A DNA stretch of 64,000 nucleotides from Pararhodobacter sp. GTDB taxonomy: Bacteria > Pseudomonadota > Alphaproteobacteria > Rhodobacterales > Rhodobacteraceae. The stretch covers positions 1 to 64,000 of the forward strand of contig JAFIEK010000019.1 in assembly GCA_020832545.1 (NCBI GenBank), written 5' to 3'. Below the pieces are notes generated by a model that saw only the letters and a list, made by a program, of their open reading frames with translations, made no database searches and was not told the origin of the DNA. This document shows, in pieces, positions 34,772 through 41,993 of the stretch; within the stretch, counting starts at the first letter, position 1, and each line of letters begins with the position of its first letter. The position numbers and the translations under genes are program-made.

Positions 34772-35119
34772 TTGCAACACCATTGTCTTGTATTTCTTCA
34801 GTCACCCCTGATTGCACAGGATCTGGCGCTCACCATGCAGGATATCACCGGCTTCGGCTCGATCTTCGCGGGTTCGCTGGATGAGGCCGAAGCGCATGTC
34901 GACGCTTTGCCGCAGGACAACCCGCTGCCCTTTGCCTTCGTCCATCTCAGCCCCTCAGCGTACCAGCCCAGCCGCCTGAATGCACAGTTGCGCGCACGTG
35001 GCGCCAAGGTGGTTCTGATCGGTCATGCCGCTGAACTGGAGGCCGAGGCAGGGGAATGGCCGGTGCTGAAGCAGCCCTTTTCCTCGGCTCAGGTGGTCGA
35101 ACTGATCTCGCGCCTGTGA
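34772..35119 (+). CDS. Degenerate receiver-like protein lacking the phospho-aspartate
   Basis: From a TTG start with GGAGG just before it, the 115-residue product looks like a CheY-like fold. The alternating strands are CLVFLQSPL, FAFVHLSP and KVVLIGHA, and the terminal lysine-proline loop is VLKQPFSSAQVVELISRL. At the usual phospho-Asp strand the sequence is FAFVHLSP, with no aspartate, and the acidic N-terminal pair is also missing. It may act as a phosphorylation-independent partner. The upstream 230 bases are AT-richer than the neighbourhood. An in-frame ORF extends further up without support. Confidence 0.6.
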   Translation: MQHHCLVFLQSPLIAQDLALTMQDITGFGSIFAGSLDEAEAHVDALPQDNPLPFAFVHLSPSAYQPSRLNAQLRARGAKVVLIGHAAELEAEAGEWPVLKQPFSSAQVVELISRL

Positions 35120-35192
35120 AATTGCGCACCCATATGCAACCTGCCGCTCTGCTGCGCGTTTGTGTGAAGCGATGCAGTCAGGCAGGGGTGGC

Positions 35193-36470
35193 ATGAACCG
35201 GTTCAAGGCTTTCCGGCTGATCGCCGTCGCGGTGCTGCTGACAGTTCTCGGAGGCTTAGCTGTGCTCAATCTGACGCCAGACCGGCGCGAGCTTGATCGC
35301 CCGGTGCCGCATGCCGCAGGAACTTCGGACGCCGAATTCCTTCGCACGATGGCCGGGCTCTATGGTTCTAATCTGTTGACCGGAACCCAGATTGAAACGC
35401 TGGTCAACGGAGACCGGATTTTCCCTGCCATGCTCGATGCGATTGCAGCGGCCGAGCAAAGCGTGAATTTTGAAACCTATGTCTACTGGTCCGGCGACAT
35501 TGCCGTGCGGTTCGCCGACGCTTTGAGCGAACGAGCCCTAGCCGGGGTCGAGGTGCGGGTACTGCTGGACTGGGTGGGATCCGCCCAGATGGACCCGGCG
35601 CTTATCGACCGGATGGAGGCGGCAGGTGTGCGGGTGGTGCGGTTTCGTCCAGTGCGCTGGTACACGCTGACACGTGTCAATAACCGCACCCATCGCAAGC
35701 TTCTGGTGGTTGACGGGCGCGTGGGTTTCACCGGCGGCGTGGGGGTGGGCGACGAATGGCTGGGCGATGCCCGGCACCCCGATGAATGGCGCGAGACGCA
35801 TTACCGCGTGACCGGCCCGGTGGTGGCCATGATGCAGGGCGCCTTTGCCGAGAACTGGGTAGAAGACACCGGCGAGGTACTTCAGGGTCCGCGCCATTTT
35901 CCTGCTTTGGAGCCCGTGGGCGATATGGTCGGGCAGCTTGTGACCTCGTCCACCGGCAGCCGAAACTCCATCCATCTGATGCTGATGACCGCAATCGCCT
36001 CTGCAGAAAGCCATCTTCGCATTACCAGCCCGTATTTCGTGCCGGATGACGTGGCCATCAATCAGTTGCTGGAAGCCCGCGCGCGCGGTGTCACGGTTGA
36101 TATCATCGTGCCCAGTGCTCATACTGATTTCGCCCTGGTGCGCCATGCCTCGCGCCATTTCTGGGGGCCATTGCTGGAGGCTGGGGTGGGCATCTACGAG
36201 TATCAGCCGACCTTCATTCATGCCAAACTGTTGATCGTGGATACGGGCTTTGTTTCTGTCGGCTCAACCAATTTCGACGAACGATCATTCCGGCTCAATG
36301 ACGAGGCCAATCTGAACGTGTTCAACGCCGAGTTCGCACGCGAACAGATCGAAATCTTCGAGCGTGACCTTGCGCAATCGGTGCGGATCACTGTTGATAG
36401 CTGGGAGCGACGCCCCTGGCGCAAACGGGCGGGCGACTGGTTCTGGAGTTGGTTTCGCCCGCAGCTCTGA
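35193..36470 (+). CDS. Cardiolipin synthase-like phospholipase D family protein
   Basis: The 425-residue protein has an N-terminal membrane helix (about residues 6-27) and two PLD catalytic motifs: HRKLLVVDGRVGFTGG and HAKLLIVDTGFVSVGSTNFDERS, both with intact HKD residues. This is the ClsA/ClsB-type arrangement that makes cardiolipin from phosphatidylglycerol in the inner membrane. It precedes a PLDc_N protein, so membrane lipid remodelling under stress is likely. No EcfG motif is seen immediately upstream. Confidence 0.88.
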   Translation: MNRFKAFRLIAVAVLLTVLGGLAVLNLTPDRRELDRPVPHAAGTSDAEFLRTMAGLYGSNLLTGTQIETLVNGDRIFPAMLDAIAAAEQSVNFETYVYWSGDIAVRFADALSERALAGVEVRVLLDWVGSAQMDPALIDRMEAAGVRVVRFRPVRWYTLTRVNNRTHRKLLVVDGRVGFTGGVGVGDEWLGDARHPDEWRETHYRVTGPVVAMMQGAFAENWVEDTGEVLQGPRHFPALEPVGDMVGQLVTSSTGSRNSIHLMLMTAIASAESHLRITSPYFVPDDVAINQLLEARARGVTVDIIVPSAHTDFALVRHASRHFWGPLLEAGVGIYEYQPTFIHAKLLIVDTGFVSVGSTNFDERSFRLNDEANLNVFNAEFAREQIEIFERDLAQSVRITVDSWERRPWRKRAGDWFWSWFRPQL

Positions 36471-36518
36471 TCGCATGTCGCGCGTTGCGCTGGCTTAACA
36501 ACACACAGGAGAGAACAT

Positions 36519-36704
36519 ATGAATGTCCAGTATTCAGGCTTCCTAGGTCTTATCCACCTTGCCCTTGTGGTCTGGGCGGCAGTGTCCATCATTGGATCGA
36601 ACGTCTCTAATGGGGCCAAGGTTCTATGGATCCTGCTGGTGCTGGTGTTCCCGGTGGTCGGGCTGATCATCTGGCTTGTCGCGGGTCCTCGCAGCAGGGC
36701 CTGA
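36519..36704 (+). CDS. PLDc_N domain two-helix membrane protein
   Basis: The 61-residue product has two helices with the pattern LIHLALVVWAAVSII and KVLWILLVLVFPVVGLIIWLVAGPR, matching the N-terminal domain of cardiolipin synthases as a free-standing protein. AGGAGAG precedes its ATG. Placed 48 bases after the synthase gene, it may be an accessory unit of that enzyme. Confidence 0.85.
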   Translation: MNVQYSGFLGLIHLALVVWAAVSIIGSNVSNGAKVLWILLVLVFPVVGLIIWLVAGPRSRA

Positions 36705-36733
36705 CCAGCCCCCAAATAAATTTCAGCACCCAG

Positions 36734-36758
36734 GGAACCATGTCCCGCGCCGCGCGTT
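36734..36758 (+). promoter_or_regulatory. EcfG-type promoter of a putative small RNA
   Basis: Exact GGAAC-N16-CGTT, followed only 38 bases later by an intrinsic terminator stem. No open frame of any size begins in between. Confidence 0.8.
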
Positions 36759-36764
36759 GGCAAG

Positions 36765-36829
36765 ATGATCCAATGATCCCTCCCTCCTTGACTGACTGAC
36801 CGCCGACAGTGTCGGCGGTCAATTTTTTT
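36765..36829 (+). ncRNA. Putative EcfG-dependent small RNA with anti-Shine-Dalgarno-like CCCTCCCTCCTT
   Basis: A predicted transcript of about 65 nt starts 6-9 bases after the -10. It contains a repeated ATGATCC and the unpaired C-rich stretch CCCTCCCTCCTT (36778-36789). It ends in an 11-bp perfect terminator stem (36797-36807 with 36811-36821) plus seven T (36823-36829). C-rich single-stranded segments of this sort are the targeting loops of Caulobacter GsrN and Rhodobacter CcsR RNAs. The size, autonomous promoter and terminator argue for a real small RNA; no experiment is known to me. Confidence 0.7.
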
Positions 36830-36852
36830 GCCCGTTCAATCATTCCATGACA

Positions 36853-37332
36853 TCAGCTTGGCGTGCAGTGGCGGTCCATCATGGCAAGCTGGGTATCGCG
36901 CATAGCCTCCAGTGAGTTCCTCTGTTCGGCGTCTTTGGTCGCGACGATGGCTTGCTCATAGCCTTCAAGAACATGTTTCTCACCCTGAACCAACGCATCC
37001 ATGATGTTCACATCGATCGTGTCAAACCACGAGCGCATCTCGACCAACCCGCGATTCATAGCGCCGAAAACCGACCCGTCGCGCGAAGGGTCATGCCCAT
37101 CGCGTGCCAGCATCTCACCGATTGCGCGCGAGTGGCGTTGATGCATGGTGCGGAAGTCCTCGGCAATGGTACGAAATCCGGGCTCAGCCTTTTCGACAAC
37201 CTTGTCGAACCCCGAGATCGTATCAACGAGCCGGGTGTGCAATTCGGCCAGAGCCGCAGTCCCAGAGTCGGTTCCGTGCTCATTCTCGGCAGGACTGCTT
37301 GCAGTTTTGGGGTGAAGGGGGAAGGGTTCCAT
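36853..37332 (-). CDS. DUF2383 / PA2169 family four-helix protein
   Basis: The 159-residue all-helical protein (LAELHTRLVDTISGFDKVVEKAEPGF, RAIGEMLARDGHDPSRDGSVFG) fits the PA2169/DUF2383 ferritin-like group, frequently stress-associated. GGAG lies shortly before the ATG. I see no exact EcfG motif directly upstream; it could be reached by read-through from the DUF1328 gene past the hairpin. Confidence 0.8.
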   Translation of the reverse strand: MEPFPLHPKTASSPAENEHGTDSGTAALAELHTRLVDTISGFDKVVEKAEPGFRTIAEDFRTMHQRHSRAIGEMLARDGHDPSRDGSVFGAMNRGLVEMRSWFDTIDVNIMDALVQGEKHVLEGYEQAIVATKDAEQRNSLEAMRDTQLAMMDRHCTPS

Positions 37333-37371
37333 GGTTCAGTCTCCGGTTGGTAAAGGGGGCTGAAAAACAGA

Positions 37372-37401
37372 AACGGTCGTCGCCGAAGGGCGACGACCGT
37401 T
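37372..37401 (-). terminator. Terminator of the DUF1328 gene
   Basis: A 13-bp perfect stem with a GAAG loop lies just after the DUF1328 stop. On the minus strand it is followed by TTTCTGTTTTT. Confidence 0.8.
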
Positions 37402-37427
37402 CCGGCAGATCAAGTTCAGAATTCAGC

Positions 37428-37601
37428 TCAGACGGGTGGCTGTCCACGTACTGCGCGCGCCACCATCGCCACGATGAACAACACCACGAAGATGAAAAAC
37501 AGCACTTGCGCGATTGACGAGGCAGCCCCGGCAATACCGCTGAAACCCAGCGCCGCAGCGATAAGGGCGACGACGAGGAAGGTGAGGGCCCAGCCCAACA
37601 T
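37428..37601 (-). CDS. DUF1328 small membrane protein (YtjA family)
   Basis: The 57-residue product has the family signature [42 protein letters not shown] in two helices and a short basic end. YtjA-type genes are classical general-stress genes in Alphaproteobacteria. An exact EcfG promoter lies 36 bases upstream. Confidence 0.93.
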   Translation of the reverse strand: MLGWALTFLVVALIAAALGFSGIAGAASSIAQVLFFIFVVLFIVAMVARAVRGQPPV

Positions 37602-37636
37602 GGCAAACTCCTTTGTGTACTTTCTGTTGTCAGGTC

Positions 37637-37662
37637 AACGCGCAAGACGCTCGTTTCGTTCC
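37637..37662 (-). promoter_or_regulatory. EcfG-type promoter of the DUF1328 gene
   Basis: The minus strand reads GGAAC-N17-CGTT exactly, 36 bases before the ATG. Confidence 0.85.
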
Positions 37663-37722
37663 ATTTGGCGTCGTTGTTTGCCGAAAGGCGATTGGCTGGT
37701 GCAGACAGCGATCAACACCGGC

Positions 37723-37747
37723 GGAACCCCTGTGTGTGCGATGCGTT
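37723..37747 (+). promoter_or_regulatory. EcfG-type promoter of the 99-residue membrane protein
   Basis: Exact GGAAC-N16-CGTT, 82 bases before the ATG at 37830, and divergent from the DUF1328 promoter 60 bases away. Confidence 0.8.
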
Positions 37748-37829
37748 GAGTCAGCGACACAACTGCTGTTCGGGTCCATATGAGTTTGGCCTTCGAAAAG
37801 CGGATGTATAGAATGAAAGGAGTGCTGCC

Positions 37830-38129
37830 ATGTCTGCATCCAAAACAAACCTGCAAAAGCAAAAACGCCGGCACGCAGGTCCGCTTATCGGGATTTCGCT
37901 GGCCTTGGCGGTAGGGACGGTGCTGTTTCTGGGCTTTCTGGCTTACAACGCCGATACCGAAGACGAAGCCGCACCGCCACAGGCCCAGACTGAAGAGCCC
38001 TCTGCGCGTCCGGCTGTCGGCGCTCCGGCAACACCTATGGATGACCCGGACCCCGCGCCCAGCGTGGTTGAACCGACGCCAGAACCTGCGGATCCCGTGA
38101 CCGATCCGACCCCGGCACCTGTAGAGTGA
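37830..38129 (+). CDS. Single-helix membrane protein with Pro/Glu-rich periplasmic tail
   Basis: The 99-residue product has a basic N-terminus, one helix (about residues 18-39) and a low-complexity tail rich in Pro, Ala, Asp and Glu. No family recognised; the tail resembles a periplasmic spacer. GGAGTG precedes the ATG. Confidence 0.75.
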   Translation: MSASKTNLQKQKRRHAGPLIGISLALAVGTVLFLGFLAYNADTEDEAAPPQAQTEEPSARPAVGAPATPMDDPDPAPSVVEPTPEPADPVTDPTPAPVE

Positions 38130-38156
38130 GCGCTACCTATAGACTTAACCAGAATT

Positions 38157-38223
38157 CCGGCGGCAAAATCGTATCTGCCGCCGGGTTGAACGCAGAACGC
38201 CCCGCAACTGGATTGCGGGGCGT
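38157..38223. terminator. Two hairpins between convergent genes
   Basis: A 9-bp stem CCGGCGGCA/TGCCGCCGG (38157-38184) and a second 9-bp stem ACGCCCCGC/GCGGGGCGT (38197-38223) lie between the Pro-rich protein gene and the 3' end of phyR. Neither has a good T tract, so they may be terminators or mRNA-end stabilisers. Confidence 0.55.
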
Positions 38224-38283
38224 GTGCATGCGTGTCCGGGGTAGAAAATGATCCAGCGTCCAGATAGGGGCTTGCCCGGCGTC

Positions 38284-39114
38284 TCAGGACACCAGTGTGT
38301 CGGTTGTCGCAAAGAACATCGCTTGCGACACAGCCGAGCGCACTTGTTCCACGGTGAAGGGTTTGGCGATCAGAAATGCCGGTTCAGGCTTCTCGCCGGT
38401 CAGCAACCGGTCAGGGAACGCGGTGATGAAAATCACCGGCACATCGCCCAGTTCCTTCAGCAGAATATTCACCGCATCAATGCCCGACGAGTTGTCGGCC
38501 AACTGAATATCCGCCAGAATAAGGTCCGGGCGCTCTTTCCTGCCCAGCGCCACTGCCTGGTCGCGGGTCCGCGCAATGCCGGTGACATGATGCCCCATAT
38601 CGGTGACGATATTGCGGATATCCATGGCAATCAGCGGTTCGTCCTCGATGACCATGACCTTGCCGCGGATGGCAGATTCCATCTCGCGCAGGGCGATGGT
38701 GATCAGTTCCTCGGCCTCTTCCTGAGTGACATCCATGATGCGGGCGATTTCGTCATGACGGAATTCCTCGACCGAGCGCAACAAAAGCGCCTCACGGGTA
38801 TTCGGTGTCAGCGCGGCCAGCATTGCCTGGGTCCGCTGTTCCAGCCCCGGGCCGTCACTTGCCTCGACCGGTGTGCCCGTCGAGCTCCAGACCAGATGGA
38901 ACGCACGAAAGAGCGCGACGCGCGGCGTATCATCGCCGGACAGGATGGAGCGATCTGCCAGAATGGCCTCAAGCGTGGCGGCAGCGTAGCGATCACCGGT
39001 GTCCTGATTGCCGGTAAGCGCGCGCGCGTAGCGGCGCAGGTAGGGAAGCTCTGCCGCGATCCGCAGGGCCATGTCCGGGGTTTGCTCGCGGGCGGAGTTT
39101 TGAGAGTCTGTCAT
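38284..39114 (-). CDS. phyR: General stress response anti-anti-sigma regulator PhyR
   Basis: The 276-residue protein has the diagnostic order for PhyR. A sigma-factor-like N-terminal domain comes first (residues about 1-145: LPYLRRYARALTG, LTPNTREALLLRSVEEFRHDEIARIM). A receiver domain follows with acidic pair Glu157-Asp158, phospho-acceptor Asp202 (LILADIQLAD), Thr231 and Lys251. Once phosphorylated, PhyR binds NepR through the sigma-like domain and frees EcfG. It is divergent from nepR-ecfG and has its own EcfG promoter, implying positive feedback. Confidence 0.97.
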   Translation of the reverse strand: MTDSQNSAREQTPDMALRIAAELPYLRRYARALTGNQDTGDRYAAATLEAILADRSILSGDDTPRVALFRAFHLVWSSTGTPVEASDGPGLEQRTQAMLAALTPNTREALLLRSVEEFRHDEIARIMDVTQEEAEELITIALREMESAIRGKVMVIEDEPLIAMDIRNIVTDMGHHVTGIARTRDQAVALGRKERPDLILADIQLADNSSGIDAVNILLKELGDVPVIFITAFPDRLLTGEKPEPAFLIAKPFTVEQVRSAVSQAMFFATTDTLVS

Positions 39115-39141
39115 TACCACTCACTTTTTTTTCAGTATGCC

Positions 39142-39166
39142 GGAACCAAACGCGGTGAGTGGCGTT
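39142..39166 (+). promoter_or_regulatory. EcfG-type promoter of nepR-ecfG
   Basis: Exact GGAAC-N16-CGTT on the plus strand, 83 bases before nepR. It overlaps the phyR promoter on the other strand: each -10 lies inside the other's spacer. Confidence 0.85.
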
Positions 39167-39173
39167 CGGTTCC
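39149..39173 (-). promoter_or_regulatory. EcfG-type promoter of phyR
   Basis: Exact GGAAC-N16-CGTT on the minus strand, 34 bases before phyR. It is interleaved with the nepR promoter in a 32-bp segment (39142-39173). Confidence 0.85.
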
Positions 39174-39248
39174 AAGCCCGGCGAGAAATATTCGCCATCA
39201 CCTTATATCGTGTGTATCATCACGCCTGACTGAAAGTAACCATAAGGA

Positions 39249-39431
39249 ATGTCCCAAATCGAGCATCCCAACCGTCGCCGCCCCGCACCCCGCGCGGTCT
39301 CAGAAGCGGTGGAGAAGCAGATCGACGAGAATCTGAAGAGGCTTTACCAGCAGTCGCTTGAAGCCGACCTGCCCGATACGCTCAAAGAGCTTGTTGCCAG
39401 GTTGCGCGACGAAGGGAAGCCTCAACGATGA
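39249..39431 (+). CDS. nepR: Anti-sigma factor NepR
   Basis: The 60-residue protein has the two NepR helices: EAVEKQIDENLKRLYQQSLE and LPDTLKELVARLRD. These clamp EcfG and switch to PhyR-P. It overlaps ecfG by four bases (ATGA), the usual arrangement. Confidence 0.95.
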   Translation: MSQIEHPNRRRPAPRAVSEAVEKQIDENLKRLYQQSLEADLPDTLKELVARLRDEGKPQR

Positions 39432-40000
39432 GTTCATCTGATGCCCAACCGTCCGATCCGCGCGAAGAAATAATCGAGCATTTGCCTGCATTGCGGGCCT
39501 TTGCCCTCAATCTGACCCGCAACAGTTCTGCGGCAGATGATCTGGTTCAGGACACCCTCCTGAAAGCCTGGACCAAGTTTGACCTCTATCGCCAAGGAAC
39601 CAACCTGCGTGCATGGCTCTTTACCATTTTACGCAACAGCTTTTACTCGGAGCGCCGGAAGGCCGCGCGCGAGGTAGCTGATGTCGATGGTATTCTCGCC
39701 GGTCGGCTGGCAACCAAGCCTGATCATGACGGGCGGCTTGCGCTGTCGGATCTGGCGAAGGCCTTTGCCAAACTGCCCGATGAGCAGCGCGAGGTTCTGG
39801 TTCTGGTGGGCGCGCTGGGGTTCTCCGTCGAAGAGGCGGCGGCAACCTGCGGCTGCGCCGTGGGCACGGTGAAAAGCCGCGCCAACCGGGGTCGCCGCGC
39901 GCTGGCGCAGATGCTTGGCCTGGAAGCTGGCGAAGGTATGGACCTGACCGACAGCGCAACGCGGGCCGTCATGTCAGCGCAACAAGCCGCCACAAGCTGA
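39428..40000 (+). CDS. ecfG: General stress ECF sigma factor EcfG
   Basis: The 190-residue sigma factor has region 2 (LRAFALNLTRNSSAADDLVQ, DTLLKAWTKFDLYR, LRAWLFTILRNSFYSE) and region 4 (LPDEQREVLVLVGALGFSVEEAA, GTVKSRANRGRRAL). It belongs to the ECF15/EcfG group by sequence and by the nepR and phyR neighbours. Its expected promoter, GGAAC-N16/17-CGTT, occurs eleven times in this window. Confidence 0.96.
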   Translation: MSSSDAQPSDPREEIIEHLPALRAFALNLTRNSSAADDLVQDTLLKAWTKFDLYRQGTNLRAWLFTILRNSFYSERRKAAREVADVDGILAGRLATKPDHDGRLALSDLAKAFAKLPDEQREVLVLVGALGFSVEEAAATCGCAVGTVKSRANRGRRALAQMLGLEAGEGMDLTDSATRAVMSAQQAATS

Positions 40001-40009
40001 GTGCGCGCC

Positions 40010-41806
40010 ATGGACCTGCGCCGCCTGCCCTACCTGCCCAGATTGACGGACCGGTTGGCGGTCAGGCTTGTGCTATTGCTGACGATTGCGCTATTGCCGC
40101 TGGGTCTGGTCGCTGTGCTGACCACCGCCCAGACTGTTGTCGATGCCCGACGCAGCGCAGAACGGGCGATGGTCGGCATGACGGTCGAGGCCGTTGCCGG
40201 CAAGCGCGCCCTTGTCGAAAGCGCCTTTGCATCAGCCAACACGCTAGGGCCGGTGGTGCTGGAGCGTCTGGACAGCATGGACGAATGCAGCACCGTATTG
40301 TCAGAGTTCATGCGTCGCTCGGGAGTGTTCAGCTTTGTCGGGCTTATTGAGATGGATGGACAGGTGCGCTGCCGGTCCGGCGGCGATCCGACTAACCTTG
40401 CCGGAACCGAAGCGTTCGAACGCCTGCTCGAACGCCCGGCGGCGAGTGTCACGGCACGGCGACAGGGGATGCTGAGCAATGAGCCTGAGCTGATCGTCAT
40501 GCAGCCCATCAGAGAAGGAATTGAACTTCGCGGCTTCATGATGATTGCACTGCCCCAGCGCCGCGTGGAACTTATGCGCCGTCCGTCGGAAGAGGCAGGG
40601 CCGGCTTCGACAATTCTGTTCAATCACCACGGTGAACTGCTGACAAACGGCAACGCGGACGACCCCGAGGTCATGCTGCCCACCGACCGCTCACTTGCTC
40701 AGATCGCCCAACGCAACGAAGAACGGATCTTTTATGGCCAGACAGAGGCCGGGGACACCGCCACCTTCGCCGTGGCTGAACTGATCCCCCGCCGCCTGTA
40801 TGCCTTGGGCACTTGGCCCGAAGCCACGCGAATTCCCGCCGGTGTGAGCGCCGTGATCAGTCCACTGGTTCTGCCCGTGCTGATGTGGATCGCCAGCCTG
40901 GGCGTGGCGTATTTCGCTGTCTACCGGCTGGTTCTGCGCCATGTGCGCACCCTTAACCAACAGATGCGGCGCTTTGCGCTGGGTCATCGCGATACCCCGC
41001 CCAAGATCCTTTCAGACGCGCCGTCGGAGCTGCGCGAGGTCAGCGCGACTTTCCAGAAGCTGGCGCGGATACTTGCGCGCGATGAGGCCGAACTGGAAGC
41101 CTCGCTCGCCGAGAAGACAGTCCTGCTCAAGGAAATCCACCACCGCGTGAAGAACAACCTGCAACTGATAGCCTCGATCCTGAACCTGCAGATGCGTCAG
41201 GTGCGCGATCCTTCGGCGCGCGCGGTGTTGCAAAGCGTGCAGGACCGGGTGATTGGCCTGGCGACGATCCACCGCAGCCTCTATCAGTCCGAACGCCTGT
41301 CCGAGGTGCGTGCGGACAAACTGATCGACGAGATATCGCGCCAGTTGCTCGCCCTTGGCGCCGCACCTGGCAGCGGCATTGCCGTGCGTACGCGTTTTGA
41401 TTCGGTTTTGATGTCGACTGATCGGCTGGTTCCATTGTCGCTATTGCTGACCGAGGCCGTGACCAATGCGCTGAAGTATGTCGGTCGCCCGCCAAACGGT
41501 GGCGCGCCCTGGCTGGAGATCGCCCTGTGCCTCGAGGGCGATGAGATCGAATTGCTGATCAGGAATTCGCTGAGCGCGCAGGACGAGCCGACCGAACCTG
41601 ACACTCAGGATTTCGACAGCACGCGCCTTGGGGCCGATCTGATCGAGGTGTTCGCCATGCAGTTGGAGGGCACGCTGGAGCAAGGCAAAATCAAGACCGA
41701 TGACGGGCCGGTCTGGCAACTGAGCCTGCGTTTCGCACGCGAAACCATAGCCGACAGTGCGACAGGACTTGCCGAGGCGCAGGAACAACCGGCAGCCGCC
41801 GAGTAG
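40010..41806 (+). CDS. HWE/HisKA_2-type sensor histidine kinase (PhyK-like)
   Basis: The 598-residue membrane kinase has helix 1 at about residues 17-37, a periplasmic sensor region, and helix 2 at about 284-311. The phospho-acceptor region EIHHRVKNNLQLIASILNLQ (His near residue 377) and an ATPase domain with LLLTEAVTNALKYVG follow. HisKA_2 kinases beside ecfG are the usual phospho-donors for PhyR. It starts 9 bases after the ecfG stop; a GTG at 40001 is an alternative start. Confidence 0.9.
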   Translation: MDLRRLPYLPRLTDRLAVRLVLLLTIALLPLGLVAVLTTAQTVVDARRSAERAMVGMTVEAVAGKRALVESAFASANTLGPVVLERLDSMDECSTVLSEFMRRSGVFSFVGLIEMDGQVRCRSGGDPTNLAGTEAFERLLERPAASVTARRQGMLSNEPELIVMQPIREGIELRGFMMIALPQRRVELMRRPSEEAGPASTILFNHHGELLTNGNADDPEVMLPTDRSLAQIAQRNEERIFYGQTEAGDTATFAVAELIPRRLYALGTWPEATRIPAGVSAVISPLVLPVLMWIASLGVAYFAVYRLVLRHVRTLNQQMRRFALGHRDTPPKILSDAPSELREVSATFQKLARILARDEAELEASLAEKTVLLKEIHHRVKNNLQLIASILNLQMRQVRDPSARAVLQSVQDRVIGLATIHRSLYQSERLSEVRADKLIDEISRQLLALGAAPGSGIAVRTRFDSVLMSTDRLVPLSLLLTEAVTNALKYVGRPPNGGAPWLEIALCLEGDEIELLIRNSLSAQDEPTEPDTQDFDSTRLGADLIEVFAMQLEGTLEQGKIKTDDGPVWQLSLRFARETIADSATGLAEAQEQPAAAE

Positions 41807-41959
41807 CCGGCGCGCCCGTGACGGGCTGCGTCGTGTAGGGTTACTTTCATCGGGATAGCGGATCGTCCTCTGCGCGCGGAATTGGCGGCCAAGGATCATC
41901 GTGCATACACTGACCGGCAGGCAAAGTTCGGTCTTGCCGCCCTGGGGTCGAGGCTGATA

Positions 41960-41977
41960 TCGTTTCCACACAAACGA
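41960..41977. promoter_or_regulatory. Palindromic operator before the enamidase gene
   Basis: The perfect inverted repeat TCGTTT-CCACAC-AAACGA lies 17 bases before the enamidase ATG. A MarR/NicR-type repressor encoded three genes downstream is the natural candidate to bind it. Inference from pattern and context. Confidence 0.5.
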
Positions 41978-41993
41978 AATTGAAGGGATCCTC

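Noticed and set aside
37372-37403. GGAAC and CGTT elements near the DUF1328 stop
   Set aside because: They are 23 bases apart and are parts of a terminator hairpin, not a promoter.
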